From: Desertimonas flava
Lineage (GTDB): Bacteria > Actinomycetota > Acidimicrobiia > Acidimicrobiales > Ilumatobacteraceae
Assembly (NCBI RefSeq): GCF_003426815.1
Contig: NZ_QKYK01000025.1
Span: forward strand, 1 to 64,000
Direction of reading: 5' to 3'
Length of the DNA stretch: 64,000 nucleotides
Shown: in pieces, positions 1-7,998 of the stretch
Layout of the letters: each line of letters opens with the position of its first letter
Position numbering within the stretch: position 1 is the first letter of the stretch
Program-made: the position numbers and the translations under genes
The notes under the pieces: generated by a model
The model's database searches: none
The model's input: the letters and a program-made list of their open reading frames with translations, nothing else
What the model was told of the DNA's origin: nothing

Positions 1-116
1 CGCCGACCACCGCCGCACCGACCACTGCGGCGCCGCCGGCCACGACCGCGGCGCCGACCACCGCGGCGCCGGCACCGACGACGGCGGCGCCCACGACGGC
101 CGCCCCGGCCGGCTGA
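1..116 (+). CDS. 3' end of a protein with PTTAA-repeat tail (partial)
   Basis: Only the last 38 codons are in the window, so the product cannot be named. The frame ending at the TGA at 114-116 reads as repeats of Pro-Thr-Thr-Ala-Ala, ending in Ala-Pro-Ala-Gly. Low-complexity Pro/Thr/Ala tails like this are common at the C-terminus or in wall-spanning linkers of actinobacterial secreted and membrane proteins. The gene converges on the T7SS-like ATPase gene, with only four bases between the two stops. It may belong to the same secretion locus, but nothing in the visible part proves it. The repeats are also G+C-rich at the DNA level (CGGCGCCGACCAC type units). Confidence 0.6.
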   Translation, partial: PTTAAPTTAAPPATTAAPTTAAPAPTTAAPTTAAPAG

Positions 117-120
117 ACCG

Positions 121-3100
121 TCAGTCGGGCAGCGCCACCTGGACCAGGAGCGGCTGGCGATGCTGGATCAGCACACCGCGCCCCGCCGTGAGCTTGAGGC
201 CGGGGCGAAGCTGGGCACGCACACCGCTGTACTGCAGGACCTCGGTCACCGTGTCGGGTTGAAGCAGGAGCATGTTCGGCTCGCGTCGGAGCTCGAGCAG
301 CAGGGTGTTCTGCGTGTACCCCGACAGGTTCCTCGCCTCGAGCGACGCCAGCAGCCGGCTGCATTCGGACTTCAGCACGCGCTCGTAGGCGGACGACACC
401 GAGTCGTCGAGCCGATCGACGTTGTCGACCACCAGCACGTACGGCTGCGGCTTCGGGAACGACTCGCACAGCGCGGCGAAGTCCTCCATCAGCTCGCGCG
501 CCGGATCGGCCTTGGCCGCGGCGTGGCGGCCCGGCCCACCCAGGTCGTCGCCGACGCCGATCGACCACACCTCGTAGCCGGCGGCGATCAACGAGCGAGC
601 CGCCTGGCGCAACGCGGTCGTGCGGCCGGACCGCGGCGGACCGGCCACGCACAGACCGTTGTGCTGCACGCTCACCTCGACCACGTCGCCGAACACGTCG
701 GTGCGGCCGAGCGTGAAGCGGTCGGGGCGCGACGCCACCAGGGGCACGGCGACCTCGTCGGGTGGCGCCGTGGTGACCAACCGCTCGGGCGGGGCGCCGG
801 TCTGCGACTCGGCGAACGCGGCGAGTGCCGCGCCCTGCGCCGCTGCGGACGGGTCGTCGCTGATGAGCCCGACCTGCACGAGTTGGTCGCCGAGCAGGCC
901 GCGGCCGCTCGGCAGCTCGAGTCCGCGGCTGACGGAGCTGCGGATGCCGTAGTCCATGTAACCGTTCTCGTCCGTCTGGCGAAGCACCAGGCGGTTGCCC
1001 ATCGCCGACATGAGCAACGCCGGAACCGCCTGCCGACGATCGGCGGCCAGGATCGCATGGACGCCGAGCTGGCGGCCGTCGGTGACGACGCGCTGGAACT
1101 CGGCGAACCAGTCGAGCGGGCCGACCTCGGCCGACTTCACCGTGCCGAGGATGGCCGACATGTTCTGGAAGCCGTCGACGATCACGACGATGCGGGGCAT
1201 CTGGTGACCCTTGTCGAGGTACGCCGAGAGGTTCTCGGCCTGCACAGAGAGGTCGGAGAGGATCGGGCGCCGGCGATCGATCTCGGCGGAGAGGAGGGCG
1301 ATCACCCGCGTGAGTGACTCGAGGTCGTCGCCGGTGGCGAGGGCGGCGACGTGGGGCAGGCCGTGGAGCGCGGCGAGCGATCGCGAGGCGCAGTCGATGA
1401 CGAAGAGCGTCACCTCTTCCGGGGTCGCTCCCGACACCGCCGACATCGCCGCCGTGCGCAAGGCGGTGGTCTTGCCCGAGCCCCCGCTTCCGCCGATCAG
1501 CAGGCCGCCGTTCTCCTCGAGATCGAACACGGCCGGATGTTGAGCCTGAGCCGCCGGATCGTCGAGCAGTCCGAGCGTGACGTAGCGCCCGCGGCGGCCG
1601 GGCGCGGTGGTGTACGCCGGTGGCTCGACGGCGTGCCAGTCGAGCTCCTCGGGCAGCATCTCGCGCCACGGCTTGCGGGGCGGCGGCAGGTGCGGCGCCG
1701 CGTCGCGGACCGCCTCGAGCAGGACGTCGAGATGGGTCACCGTGTCACCCGTGTCGGGCTTTGGTGCCGGGCGCGACGGTTCGGCCACGACCACGTCGTC
1801 GGCCGGTTGCGTGGTGACGCTCGGCTGATAGGTGATGACGAGCTGCGACGGTCGGGGCGGGGCGAAGTGCAACGGCGTACCGGGCGGAGGCGGCCCCGCC
1901 GGGGCCGGCGGAGGCGGAACGGCGGCCGCCGGTGTGGCGTGATCGTCCACGCGCCACAGCTGGCCGACGTCGTAGGTGCGCGTCTCGGGCCGGGGCGAGT
2001 TGGTCTGTTGTGCCGTCGTTCGCGTAAGACCGCCCGACCGGGGCACCTTGCCGAAGCGCTCCACGGTCACCGGGCTCACTTCGGCGTCCTGGGTGAGCGG
2101 CGCGCCGGTGAACGCCGACTGGAACTCGACGAGGTCGCGGGGCCCGAGCTTGGCGAAGCCGCGACCCTTCAGCGGCAACGGGATGTCGGCGGCGGCGCCG
2201 ACGCCGATGACGGTCTTGGACTCCGCGGCGTCGAGCATGCGCAACGAGATCCGCAGGTTGGTGTTGGCGAGGATGTTGTCGTTCACCGAGCCCGACGGGC
2301 GTTGGGTGGCGAGGATCAGGTGCACACCGAGGCTGCGGCCGCGCTGGGCGATGTCGACGATGCCGGCGACGAAGTCCGGCACCTCCTTGACGAGCGTGGC
2401 GAACTCGTCGACGACGATGACGAGGGACGGCGGGGCCTCGTCGGGGAACCGCTCGAGCATCTCGGCGAGGTCCTTGGCCTTGCCCTCCATCAGGCGCATG
2501 CGATGGTTGAGCTCGGCCCGCAGCGAGGTCAGGGCCCGCAGCGAGAGGCTGGCGTCGAGGTTGGTCACGTAGCCGACGGTGTGCGGCACGCGGTTGAACA
2601 CCACGCTCGAGGCGCCGCCCTTGTAGTCGACGAACAGGAACGTGAGGCGCGTCGGCGGGTACTCGTGGATCAGCGACGCCACGATCGACTGCAGCAACTC
2701 GCTCTTGCCGGCGCCGCTGGTGCCGCCGATCAGCGCGTGCGGTCCGTGCTCGACGAGGTCGAGCTCCAACGGGCCGGAGGGACCGACGCCGATCGGCGCC
2801 CGCAGTCCGTACGGCTTCGGCGTCGCCCATCCGGCCGCCACCGACATGGCGGTCGGCGGCTCGGGTCCGAACAGCGAGAGCAGCGGTACGACGCGCGGGA
2901 TCGCGGCGGTGGCACTCGCCGACGTGGCGTCGCGCAGCGGAGCCAGCGACATCGCCACCTCGTCGACGAGGCGGGCGTTCGCCGGCTCCGGCTCGAACTC
3001 CTCGCTCGGCGCCTGTGGCTCGGTGAACCACACGGTGGACAGCATCCCGCCCGTGGGAGGCACACAGCGGAACGTCGCCTTCGACTGGCGCGGCACGCGG

Positions 3101-4701
3101 GCGTCGGACGCCACGGCGGCGACCACCGAGATCCCGGCGTGGGGGCACAGTTCGAGGAGCTGAGACGCCAGCGCCGGGTCGACGTCGGCGGACTCGTCGA
3201 GCACCACCAGCACCCATGGCCACCGGTGATCGCCGCGGTCGTCGGCGGTTCGCATGCGAGCCACCGACACCAGCTCGCGCACCATCTCGGCGGCCTGGCC
3301 CGGGTCGCCGATGACGTGGCGGCCCGAGAGCGGCGACGTGGCCGAACGGGTGTGGGGCAACCACTTCACCCACGTCCCGAGGCCTTCGTCGTGACCCTCG
3401 AGCATGACGATGACGAGATCTTCGGGACTGTGCAACGTGGCCGCCTGCAGCAGCACGGACGCGCACATCGCCTGCACCTCGAGCGGCGAGCCGTGGAGGG
3501 CGAAGACGCCGAGCTCGGCCAGGTTGACGCAGATCGGCGACGCCGGCAGTCGGTCGAAGCCCACGAGTGTGGTCGCGATGGCGTCGCGCAGGTACTCCTC
3601 GCCCGTCGTCTCCGGATCGACCGTGACTCGTGACTGGACCGTGCCGATGCCGAGACGCGTGCGGAGGAACTCGGCGTCGCCGCGTTGACGGGCCCACAGG
3701 TCGAGCGTGCGGAGCGTCGCCCGTCGGGCGAGGTCGGCGAGGTCGGGCGACTGGTTGATGCGCTCGGCGCGCTCCTCGAGGAGCGCCCGATCGACGTCGG
3801 CCTTACGGCGTTCGAGGCGCTTGCGCAGATCGGCGACCTGATCGTCGAACTTCACCCTCGCCGACTTCCGGCCCTCGACGAGGTTGGCCACCAGCATCAC
3901 CGGCGACATGAACATCATCATCAACATGTAGGGCTGGCGGGTCATGGCGAACATGCCGAGACCCATCAGCATCGGGAGGAACGCCGGGACCGGGTTGAAG
4001 CGGCGCGCCTCAGGCCGCTTGGGCACCTGCCCGAGCGGCTTGAACGGCCGGTCGGTCACCACCACCGGCTTGTAGGGAGTGCGGCGGAACGGCACCTGGC
4101 CGAGCTGGTCGCGCTCGGCATCGGACGACCGGCTGAAGACGCGCAGGGCGACCGCCGTGGCGCCGAACTGCACCACGTCGTTGGCCCCGACCCCCGTGGC
4201 GTCGCTGATGGCCCGGCCGTTGACGGCGACCGGGTTCGTCGCCGTCGTGTCGGGAAGGATCGTCGTCTGGAGGTCGTCGTACACGACGATCGACAGGTGG
4301 TGGTCCGACACGGTCGGGTCGTGGAGGACGATCTGGTTGCCGGAGCCGCGCCCCACCTCGTGCCGGCCGGGCATCAGCACGAAGGACCGGCCGGCTTCGG
4401 GACCGGCGGTCACGTCGCAGCTGAGTGCCTCCGACAGCGCCTCGCGGCGGCTCGGCTCGATGCCGTAGAGCTCGAAGCGCAGCGTGTCGCCCGACATCAC
4501 GCCGCTGGCGAGCAGCGGCGCGTCGAGTGGCAGCTGCGCCGCCGTGCGCTCCAGATACACGGGTTGACTGGCGTCCCACTGCGCGTCACAGAACTCGCTG
4601 GCGACCGAGACGAGGTCGCTCACCGAGTGGTACGGCTCGACGTCGAAGCGCAGATCGGCGGCCGGGGCGTGGCGCCATCGGATGCGCACCAGCAACTCCA
4701 T
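121..4701 (-). CDS. T7SS-type FtsK/SpoIIIE ATPase with ubiquitin-like and FHA domains (EccC/EssC-like)
   Basis: This is the motor ATPase of a type VII secretion-like system, which drives WXG100 partners and toxins across the membrane. Domains in order (numbered from the upstream ATG at 4707): a beta-grasp, ubiquitin/YukD-like segment (3-80, LPLDAPLLASGVMSGDTL), an FHA domain (about 100-190, GRGSGNQIVLHD), two membrane segments (241-277), then three FtsK-like ATPase domains. ATPase 1 has GGTSGAGKS (661-669) and VIVVDE (763-768). ATPase 2 has GGSGGSGKT (1072-1080) and a VIVDG Walker B. ATPase 3 has GPPRSGRT with Arg replacing the Walker Lys, so it is probably inactive, as the distal domains often are. 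A Pro-rich linker (928-948) separates domains 1 and 2. I chose the second ATG (4701) because AGGA lies 8 nt upstream of it; ATG 4707 is only 2 nt from it. EssC of Firmicutes has FHA domains, whereas actinobacterial EccC normally does not. Confidence 0.88.
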   Translation of the reverse strand: MELLVRIRWRHAPAADLRFDVEPYHSVSDLVSVASEFCDAQWDASQPVYLERTAAQLPLDAPLLASGVMSGDTLRFELYGIEPSRREALSEALSCDVTAGPEAGRSFVLMPGRHEVGRGSGNQIVLHDPTVSDHHLSIVVYDDLQTTILPDTTATNPVAVNGRAISDATGVGANDVVQFGATAVALRVFSRSSDAERDQLGQVPFRRTPYKPVVVTDRPFKPLGQVPKRPEARRFNPVPAFLPMLMGLGMFAMTRQPYMLMMMFMSPVMLVANLVEGRKSARVKFDDQVADLRKRLERRKADVDRALLEERAERINQSPDLADLARRATLRTLDLWARQRGDAEFLRTRLGIGTVQSRVTVDPETTGEEYLRDAIATTLVGFDRLPASPICVNLAELGVFALHGSPLEVQAMCASVLLQAATLHSPEDLVIVMLEGHDEGLGTWVKWLPHTRSATSPLSGRHVIGDPGQAAEMVRELVSVARMRTADDRGDHRWPWVLVVLDESADVDPALASQLLELCPHAGISVVAAVASDARVPRQSKATFRCVPPTGGMLSTVWFTEPQAPSEEFEPEPANARLVDEVAMSLAPLRDATSASATAAIPRVVPLLSLFGPEPPTAMSVAAGWATPKPYGLRAPIGVGPSGPLELDLVEHGPHALIGGTSGAGKSELLQSIVASLIHEYPPTRLTFLFVDYKGGASSVVFNRVPHTVGYVTNLDASLSLRALTSLRAELNHRMRLMEGKAKDLAEMLERFPDEAPPSLVIVVDEFATLVKEVPDFVAGIVDIAQRGRSLGVHLILATQRPSGSVNDNILANTNLRISLRMLDAAESKTVIGVGAAADIPLPLKGRGFAKLGPRDLVEFQSAFTGAPLTQDAEVSPVTVERFGKVPRSGGLTRTTAQQTNSPRPETRTYDVGQLWRVDDHATPAAAVPPPPAPAGPPPPGTPLHFAPPRPSQLVITYQPSVTTQPADDVVVAEPSRPAPKPDTGDTVTHLDVLLEAVRDAAPHLPPPRKPWREMLPEELDWHAVEPPAYTTAPGRRGRYVTLGLLDDPAAQAQHPAVFDLEENGGLLIGGSGGSGKTTALRTAAMSAVSGATPEEVTLFVIDCASRSLAALHGLPHVAALATGDDLESLTRVIALLSAEIDRRRPILSDLSVQAENLSAYLDKGHQMPRIVVIVDGFQNMSAILGTVKSAEVGPLDWFAEFQRVVTDGRQLGVHAILAADRRQAVPALLMSAMGNRLVLRQTDENGYMDYGIRSSVSRGLELPSGRGLLGDQLVQVGLISDDPSAAAQGAALAAFAESQTGAPPERLVTTAPPDEVAVPLVASRPDRFTLGRTDVFGDVVEVSVQHNGLCVAGPPRSGRTTALRQAARSLIAAGYEVWSIGVGDDLGGPGRHAAAKADPARELMEDFAALCESFPKPQPYVLVVDNVDRLDDSVSSAYERVLKSECSRLLASLEARNLSGYTQNTLLLELRREPNMLLLQPDTVTEVLQYSGVRAQLRPGLKLTAGRGVLIQHRQPLLVQVALPD

Positions 4702-4899
4702 CCCCATATTCCTAGCCGCGTTCCGGGGCCGGTCGGTCTCGGTCGGACCCGTTGTCGCCCGTCATCGCGGTGGTCATGAGACCGCGAACCTCTTCGTCGC
4801 GGACGCCGTCTCACCCACTGTCAGTCGCGTCGCGACCCCGCCGGTGATGGGCTACGGTCGATGACGTCGAGAACATGCTCACGACCCAAAGGAGCAACG

Positions 4900-5466
4900 T
4901 TGCAACTGCTCGCCGACAGTGGCGGCGGTGGAGGATCGACTTCAGCGCCCCCTCCCTCGGTGACGACGCCCGTCTACGACGGGGCGTTCGCCGATTCCAA
5001 TGACATCCCGTTCGCGTGGCAGGAGTTCGAGCCCGCGGCCGCCGGTCTCTACCAGCTCGCCCAGGACGTGTCCGCGGCGCGCAGCGCCCTGACGACCGCT
5101 CAGGAGACGGCCGCGCGCGACTGGACCGGGCCCTACAAGGATCAGTTCGACGCCAAGTGCGAGACGTTCCGCGCCTCGTGCGACAACATCAAGTCCGCCC
5201 TCGAAGGGCTCGCCGACGGCCTCGCCGGGGCGTGGGTCGCCGCCCGCGGGCAGCAGGGTCGTATCTGCGCCGCCCGCGGCTTCGCCAAGCGGGAGTCGGA
5301 GGAGAACGGCCTGAACAAGTTCGGCGACAGCCTCTTCGGTGACGAGGAACCCAACAAGCCGGACAACCCACCCAAGCCCGGCCCCGACGGCTTCAAGCGA
5401 TCGGGAGCGCCGCCCCACGAGGACGGCTGCGACGTCGGCGGAGGCCACGACCAGATCGACGCCTGA
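4900..5466 (+). CDS. WXG100-like T7SS protein with acidic C-terminal tail
   Basis: This is a probable secreted partner or substrate of the adjacent T7SS-like ATPase, encoded divergently from it. The protein is mostly helical and carries the motif DWTGPYKDQF (W-x-G turn) between two predicted helices, as in WXG100 proteins. A Pro/Asp/Gly-rich tail follows (GDEEPNKPDNPPKPGPDGF). I chose the TTG start at 4900 because a strong AAAGGAG (4888-4894) lies 5 nt upstream. An ATG at 4861 in the same frame has no such site and would add 13 residues. The product is then 188 aa, longer than a classical 100-aa Esx protein, so it may be an effector-like or chaperone member. No signal peptide is visible, as expected for T7SS substrates. 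Confidence 0.7.
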   Translation: MQLLADSGGGGGSTSAPPPSVTTPVYDGAFADSNDIPFAWQEFEPAAAGLYQLAQDVSAARSALTTAQETAARDWTGPYKDQFDAKCETFRASCDNIKSALEGLADGLAGAWVAARGQQGRICAARGFAKRESEENGLNKFGDSLFGDEEPNKPDNPPKPGPDGFKRSGAPPHEDGCDVGGGHDQIDA

Positions 5467-5521
5467 CGGCGCCCTCGACGACCACGAATCGAATCCGGGG
5501 CTCGATCGTGCCATTCGGTGA

Positions 5522-5566
5522 TCTGGGGATGGATCGTGACGGAAACCGTCACGATCCATCCCCAGA
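5522..5566. terminator. Perfect 21-bp hairpin downstream of WXG gene
   Basis: The arms 5522-5542 and 5546-5566 are perfect inverted repeats of 21 nt around an AAA loop. The hairpin lies just past the stop of the WXG gene (5466), in the gap between two converging genes. No U-tract follows on either strand, so it is not a textbook intrinsic terminator, but position and strength suggest a bidirectional one. Confidence 0.7.
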
Positions 5567-5605
5567 GACGTCAGGTCGGACAGGAGCGCCTGTTTCGTAC
5601 CGGGA

Positions 5606-5645
5606 CGCGACGAGAGGGGATGCCGAGGCATCCCCTCTCGTCGCG
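5606..5645. terminator. Perfect 18-bp hairpin downstream of tandem WXG gene
   Basis: The arms 5606-5623 and 5628-5645 pair perfectly over 18 bp with a CGAG tetraloop (5624-5627). The hairpin lies directly after the stop of the minus-strand gene that ends at 5672. Its sequence differs from the neighbouring hairpin at 5522, so the two are not copies of one repeat. The likely role is as a terminator for the convergent pair. Confidence 0.7.
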
Positions 5646-5671
5646 TGTCGGTGTGCCTGTCGTCGCGTCGG

Positions 5672-6262
5672 CTACTGACCCTCGAGGGAGTTCATCTGCG
5701 ACGTGATGTACTCCGTGAGGCTCTGCTGCGTCGACTTGCACTGCGACTTGGCGAGGCCGACGAACTCGTTGACGTGTCCTTCGGTCTGGTTGCGGCGATC
5801 GCCCATCCAGCCGGCGGGCGAGTTCGGCGGCATGTCGAGCACGAGGCTGACTCCGCCGGCGATCGTGTTGAACGCCGCCTCGACCTGCGACGCCAGCGCC
5901 GTCAGCCCGGACATCGACGCCACGCCGTCCTCGGTGTCGGCACCGGGGTCGGCCGGAGTGATCGTGTTGTTGGCCAGGCTGATCGTGATCGTCGAGCCAC
6001 CGAGCGATCCGGAGAGCTCGGACGTCGCCTGCGACACCTGCTTGCCCAACTCGTTGAGCGCATCGAACAGCGTGGTCGACAGCTTGTTGGCGAGCTGGCT
6101 CGACTCGGTCTTGAACTTGAACGCGTTACGGCCGCCGTACTCGACGTTGGTGATCGCGCTGCACAAGTCATTGAGACCGTTGGTGATCTGGTCGACTCCG
6201 GAGTTGAGCTGGCCGCTGTAGGTCTCGATCGCTCCGGGTGCGATCGCTTTCATATCCGTCAT
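5672..6262 (-). CDS. Tandem WXG100-like protein
   Basis: Product of 196 aa that looks like two WXG100-type hairpins in a row. The first half has VEYGGRNAFKFKTES, a Y-G-G turn in the place of W-x-G. The second half has AGWMGDRRNQTEGHVNEF, a true W-M-G, followed by a long helix. It is probably a partner or secreted component of the T7SS-like machine encoded nearby. I chose the ATG at 6262 because GGAAGG lies 7 nt upstream; the longer reading would need a TTG that overlaps this ribosome site. No signal peptide is visible. The tandem form could mimic an Esx heterodimer in a single chain. Homology was judged by eye only. Confidence 0.65.
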   Translation of the reverse strand: MTDMKAIAPGAIETYSGQLNSGVDQITNGLNDLCSAITNVEYGGRNAFKFKTESSQLANKLSTTLFDALNELGKQVSQATSELSGSLGGSTITISLANNTITPADPGADTEDGVASMSGLTALASQVEAAFNTIAGGVSLVLDMPPNSPAGWMGDRRNQTEGHVNEFVGLAKSQCKSTQQSLTEYITSQMNSLEGQ

Positions 6263-6511
6263 CTCGGTACCTTCCAATCAGGGATCCTGTCTGGTGGTCC
6301 ACCCCCTCCCGTGACCGCGATGAGCGACCGGAAGCACTTTCGACCGTAACACGGCTGGCGGAGGCGCCGTTCGCGATGGGGCCGAACTCGGGATGAACTC
6401 TGCCGGGCGACGCCACTGTGCGGAACGAACAGCGAGGCCCGTTGAATGCGACGTGACCGACGTCGTCCAGGTTCAGGACATCGGCGTTCCAGGACAAAAT
6501 TCGGCGGTGGT

Positions 6512-7552
6512 TCACGTCGGCGGGGTGATGGCGACGAAGCGCGCCTCGGCCGAGCTGCTCACCACGGTTCGGGTCCGGTCGAGATGGGCGAGCACGTGCC
6601 GTTCGAGGCCAGGACGCAGGTACGTCGCCGACATGTAGATCGTGAGTACCCGGACGCCGGGGCGTTCCCGCAACATGGTGACGATCTCGTCGTCGAACCC
6701 GGCCGCGACGGTGGGACGGGCCGGCGGCTCACCCTCGCCGGTCTCCGCCGCGGTCCCGTTGGCGAGACGGAGGAGCGTGGGGCTGCGCTGATGCAGCGTC
6801 TCGCGCAAGCCGACGGCGACCAGGTGGCGAAGGTCGACGGGTCCACGCCATCGCGTGAGGCGCCGCGAGTACAGCAGCGGGCCGTCGACGGCGACCACGG
6901 TCCGGCCGGCCATGCTGTCGATGAACCGCCCGAGGACGACGAGCAGGACGCCGAGTGCGAGGCCGACGATCGCGGCCATCGGGCTGCCCGTGGCGACCGC
7001 CGCGACGATGCCGATGATGACGGGCACGGCGGCCATCGGCCAGAGGAAGAACCCGATGTAGGGCCGCATCACCACGGCGTCCGGCGCGCCGGGCGGTCGC
7101 ACGCGCGCCGGGTCGCGTACGCCCGCCGCGCGCAGGGCGAGCATCACGGGCACGTGGCCGCGGCGCATCGCCAGGCGATACGGCGACAGCCGCCACGGTC
7201 GGGACGCGCCGGTCGGAGCGCCGCGGGCCACCAGGTCGGTGACCACGCGCTCCAGGCCATGGTCGGCGGCCCACATCAGCGACGTCCACCCTCGGCGCCA
7301 CGGCTGCGGGCTACCCGCCTCGATCGTCGCCGGACGAGGCTCGAGCGCGTCGAGCACGGCAGCCACACGTGACGACTCGATCGCTCCCGTGACACGGACG
7401 CGACCGCCGGCGGCGCCCACCGCCTCGGCCCACTTCACGGTCTCGGCGAGCGTGGCGATCCCCGCCCGCCCCGCCGGGGGCGACACCCGGATCCCCCCGT
7501 CGTCGAACACCTCGATGAGCAGATCACCGGCGGCGGCCGGCGTGTCGACCAT
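6512..7552 (-). CDS. Ankyrin-repeat membrane protein coupled to the immunity gene
   Basis: Product of 346 aa. The central part (about 88-146) resembles two ankyrin repeats (GWTSLMWAADHGLERVVTDL, then LSPYRLAMRRGHVPVMLAL). Two membrane segments follow (about 165-188 and 192-210), and then a cytosolic beta-rich C-terminal domain with an RHLVAV stretch, possibly PH-like. The start is the ATG at 7552, which shares its A with the stop of the upstream immunity gene (TGATG), so translation is probably coupled. An upstream in-frame extension lies inside the other gene and was rejected. Because it is coupled to a toxin-immunity gene, a second, membrane-anchored protective or signalling role is possible, but this is inference. 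Its function is unknown. Confidence 0.6.
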   Translation of the reverse strand: MVDTPAAAGDLLIEVFDDGGIRVSPPAGRAGIATLAETVKWAEAVGAAGGRVRVTGAIESSRVAAVLDALEPRPATIEAGSPQPWRRGWTSLMWAADHGLERVVTDLVARGAPTGASRPWRLSPYRLAMRRGHVPVMLALRAAGVRDPARVRPPGAPDAVVMRPYIGFFLWPMAAVPVIIGIVAAVATGSPMAAIVGLALGVLLVVLGRFIDSMAGRTVVAVDGPLLYSRRLTRWRGPVDLRHLVAVGLRETLHQRSPTLLRLANGTAAETGEGEPPARPTVAAGFDDEIVTMLRERPGVRVLTIYMSATYLRPGLERHVLAHLDRTRTVVSSSAEARFVAITPPT

Positions 7553-7965
7553 CAGGTGATCGGCTTGTCGAAGTCTTCCTGGCGTGCCCGCAGCGATTCG
7601 GCGAGCCGAGCATCGTTGTCGGGTAGCAGGGACCACTCCGCCGTTTCCGCACCCGACACGAACTTCGTCGCCGCCTGACCGCTCGGTCGGTGGATCTTCA
7701 TCACGAACACGTCCCACGTCTCCCCGTCGTCACCGCGGGACGCCTCGCGCAGCTCGACGAGCGAGAACGACTGCCTCACGCCCGACGCCGACCGGGGCGG
7801 ATCGTCACCGGAGTACAGGTACGCCGCCTGGATGGTGGAGCCGTCGTCCATCACCTCGGCGGCGAGGCCGTACGACTCCCATGACGGATCGGCGACCAAC
7901 CCGTTCTGGAGGACGTCGTCGACGACCTCGTTGAGGATTTCAGCGACAAGTGCTTGATCGGCCAC
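7552..7965 (-). CDS. Probable immunity protein, YezG/DUF600-like
   Basis: Product of 137 aa, starting at a GTG with GGAAGGAA upstream. It follows the RHS toxin gene by 33 nt on the same strand, the usual place of a cognate immunity gene. The N-terminal helix (LVAEILNEVVDDVLQNG), the WESYGLAAEV strand and the pattern of aromatic beta strands followed by a C-terminal helix resemble the YezG family. That family protects against toxins with the same type of DNA/RNA non-specific endonuclease tip as the adjacent gene appears to have. The family call is by eye. The role as immunity protein rests mainly on position and toxin type. It ends in a TGATG overlap with the ankyrin/membrane gene. Confidence 0.62.
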   Translation of the reverse strand: MADQALVAEILNEVVDDVLQNGLVADPSWESYGLAAEVMDDGSTIQAAYLYSGDDPPRSASGVRQSFSLVELREASRGDDGETWDVFVMKIHRPSGQAATKFVSGAETAEWSLLPDNDARLAESLRARQEDFDKPIT

Positions 7966-7998
7966 TGGACCGTTCCTTCCTGGTGAAGCGGGCGCTGC

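Noticed and set aside
1351-3633. Plus-strand 760-codon frame opposite the T7SS ATPase
   Set aside because: Antisense to conserved FtsK motifs, with no domain and an Arg-rich composition.
4853-6348. Shared TACGGTCGA upstream of both WXG genes as a common -10 box
   Set aside because: It occurs at 4853 (plus) and 6348-6340 (minus), but no matching -35 was found and distances to the starts differ (about 42 and 81 nt).
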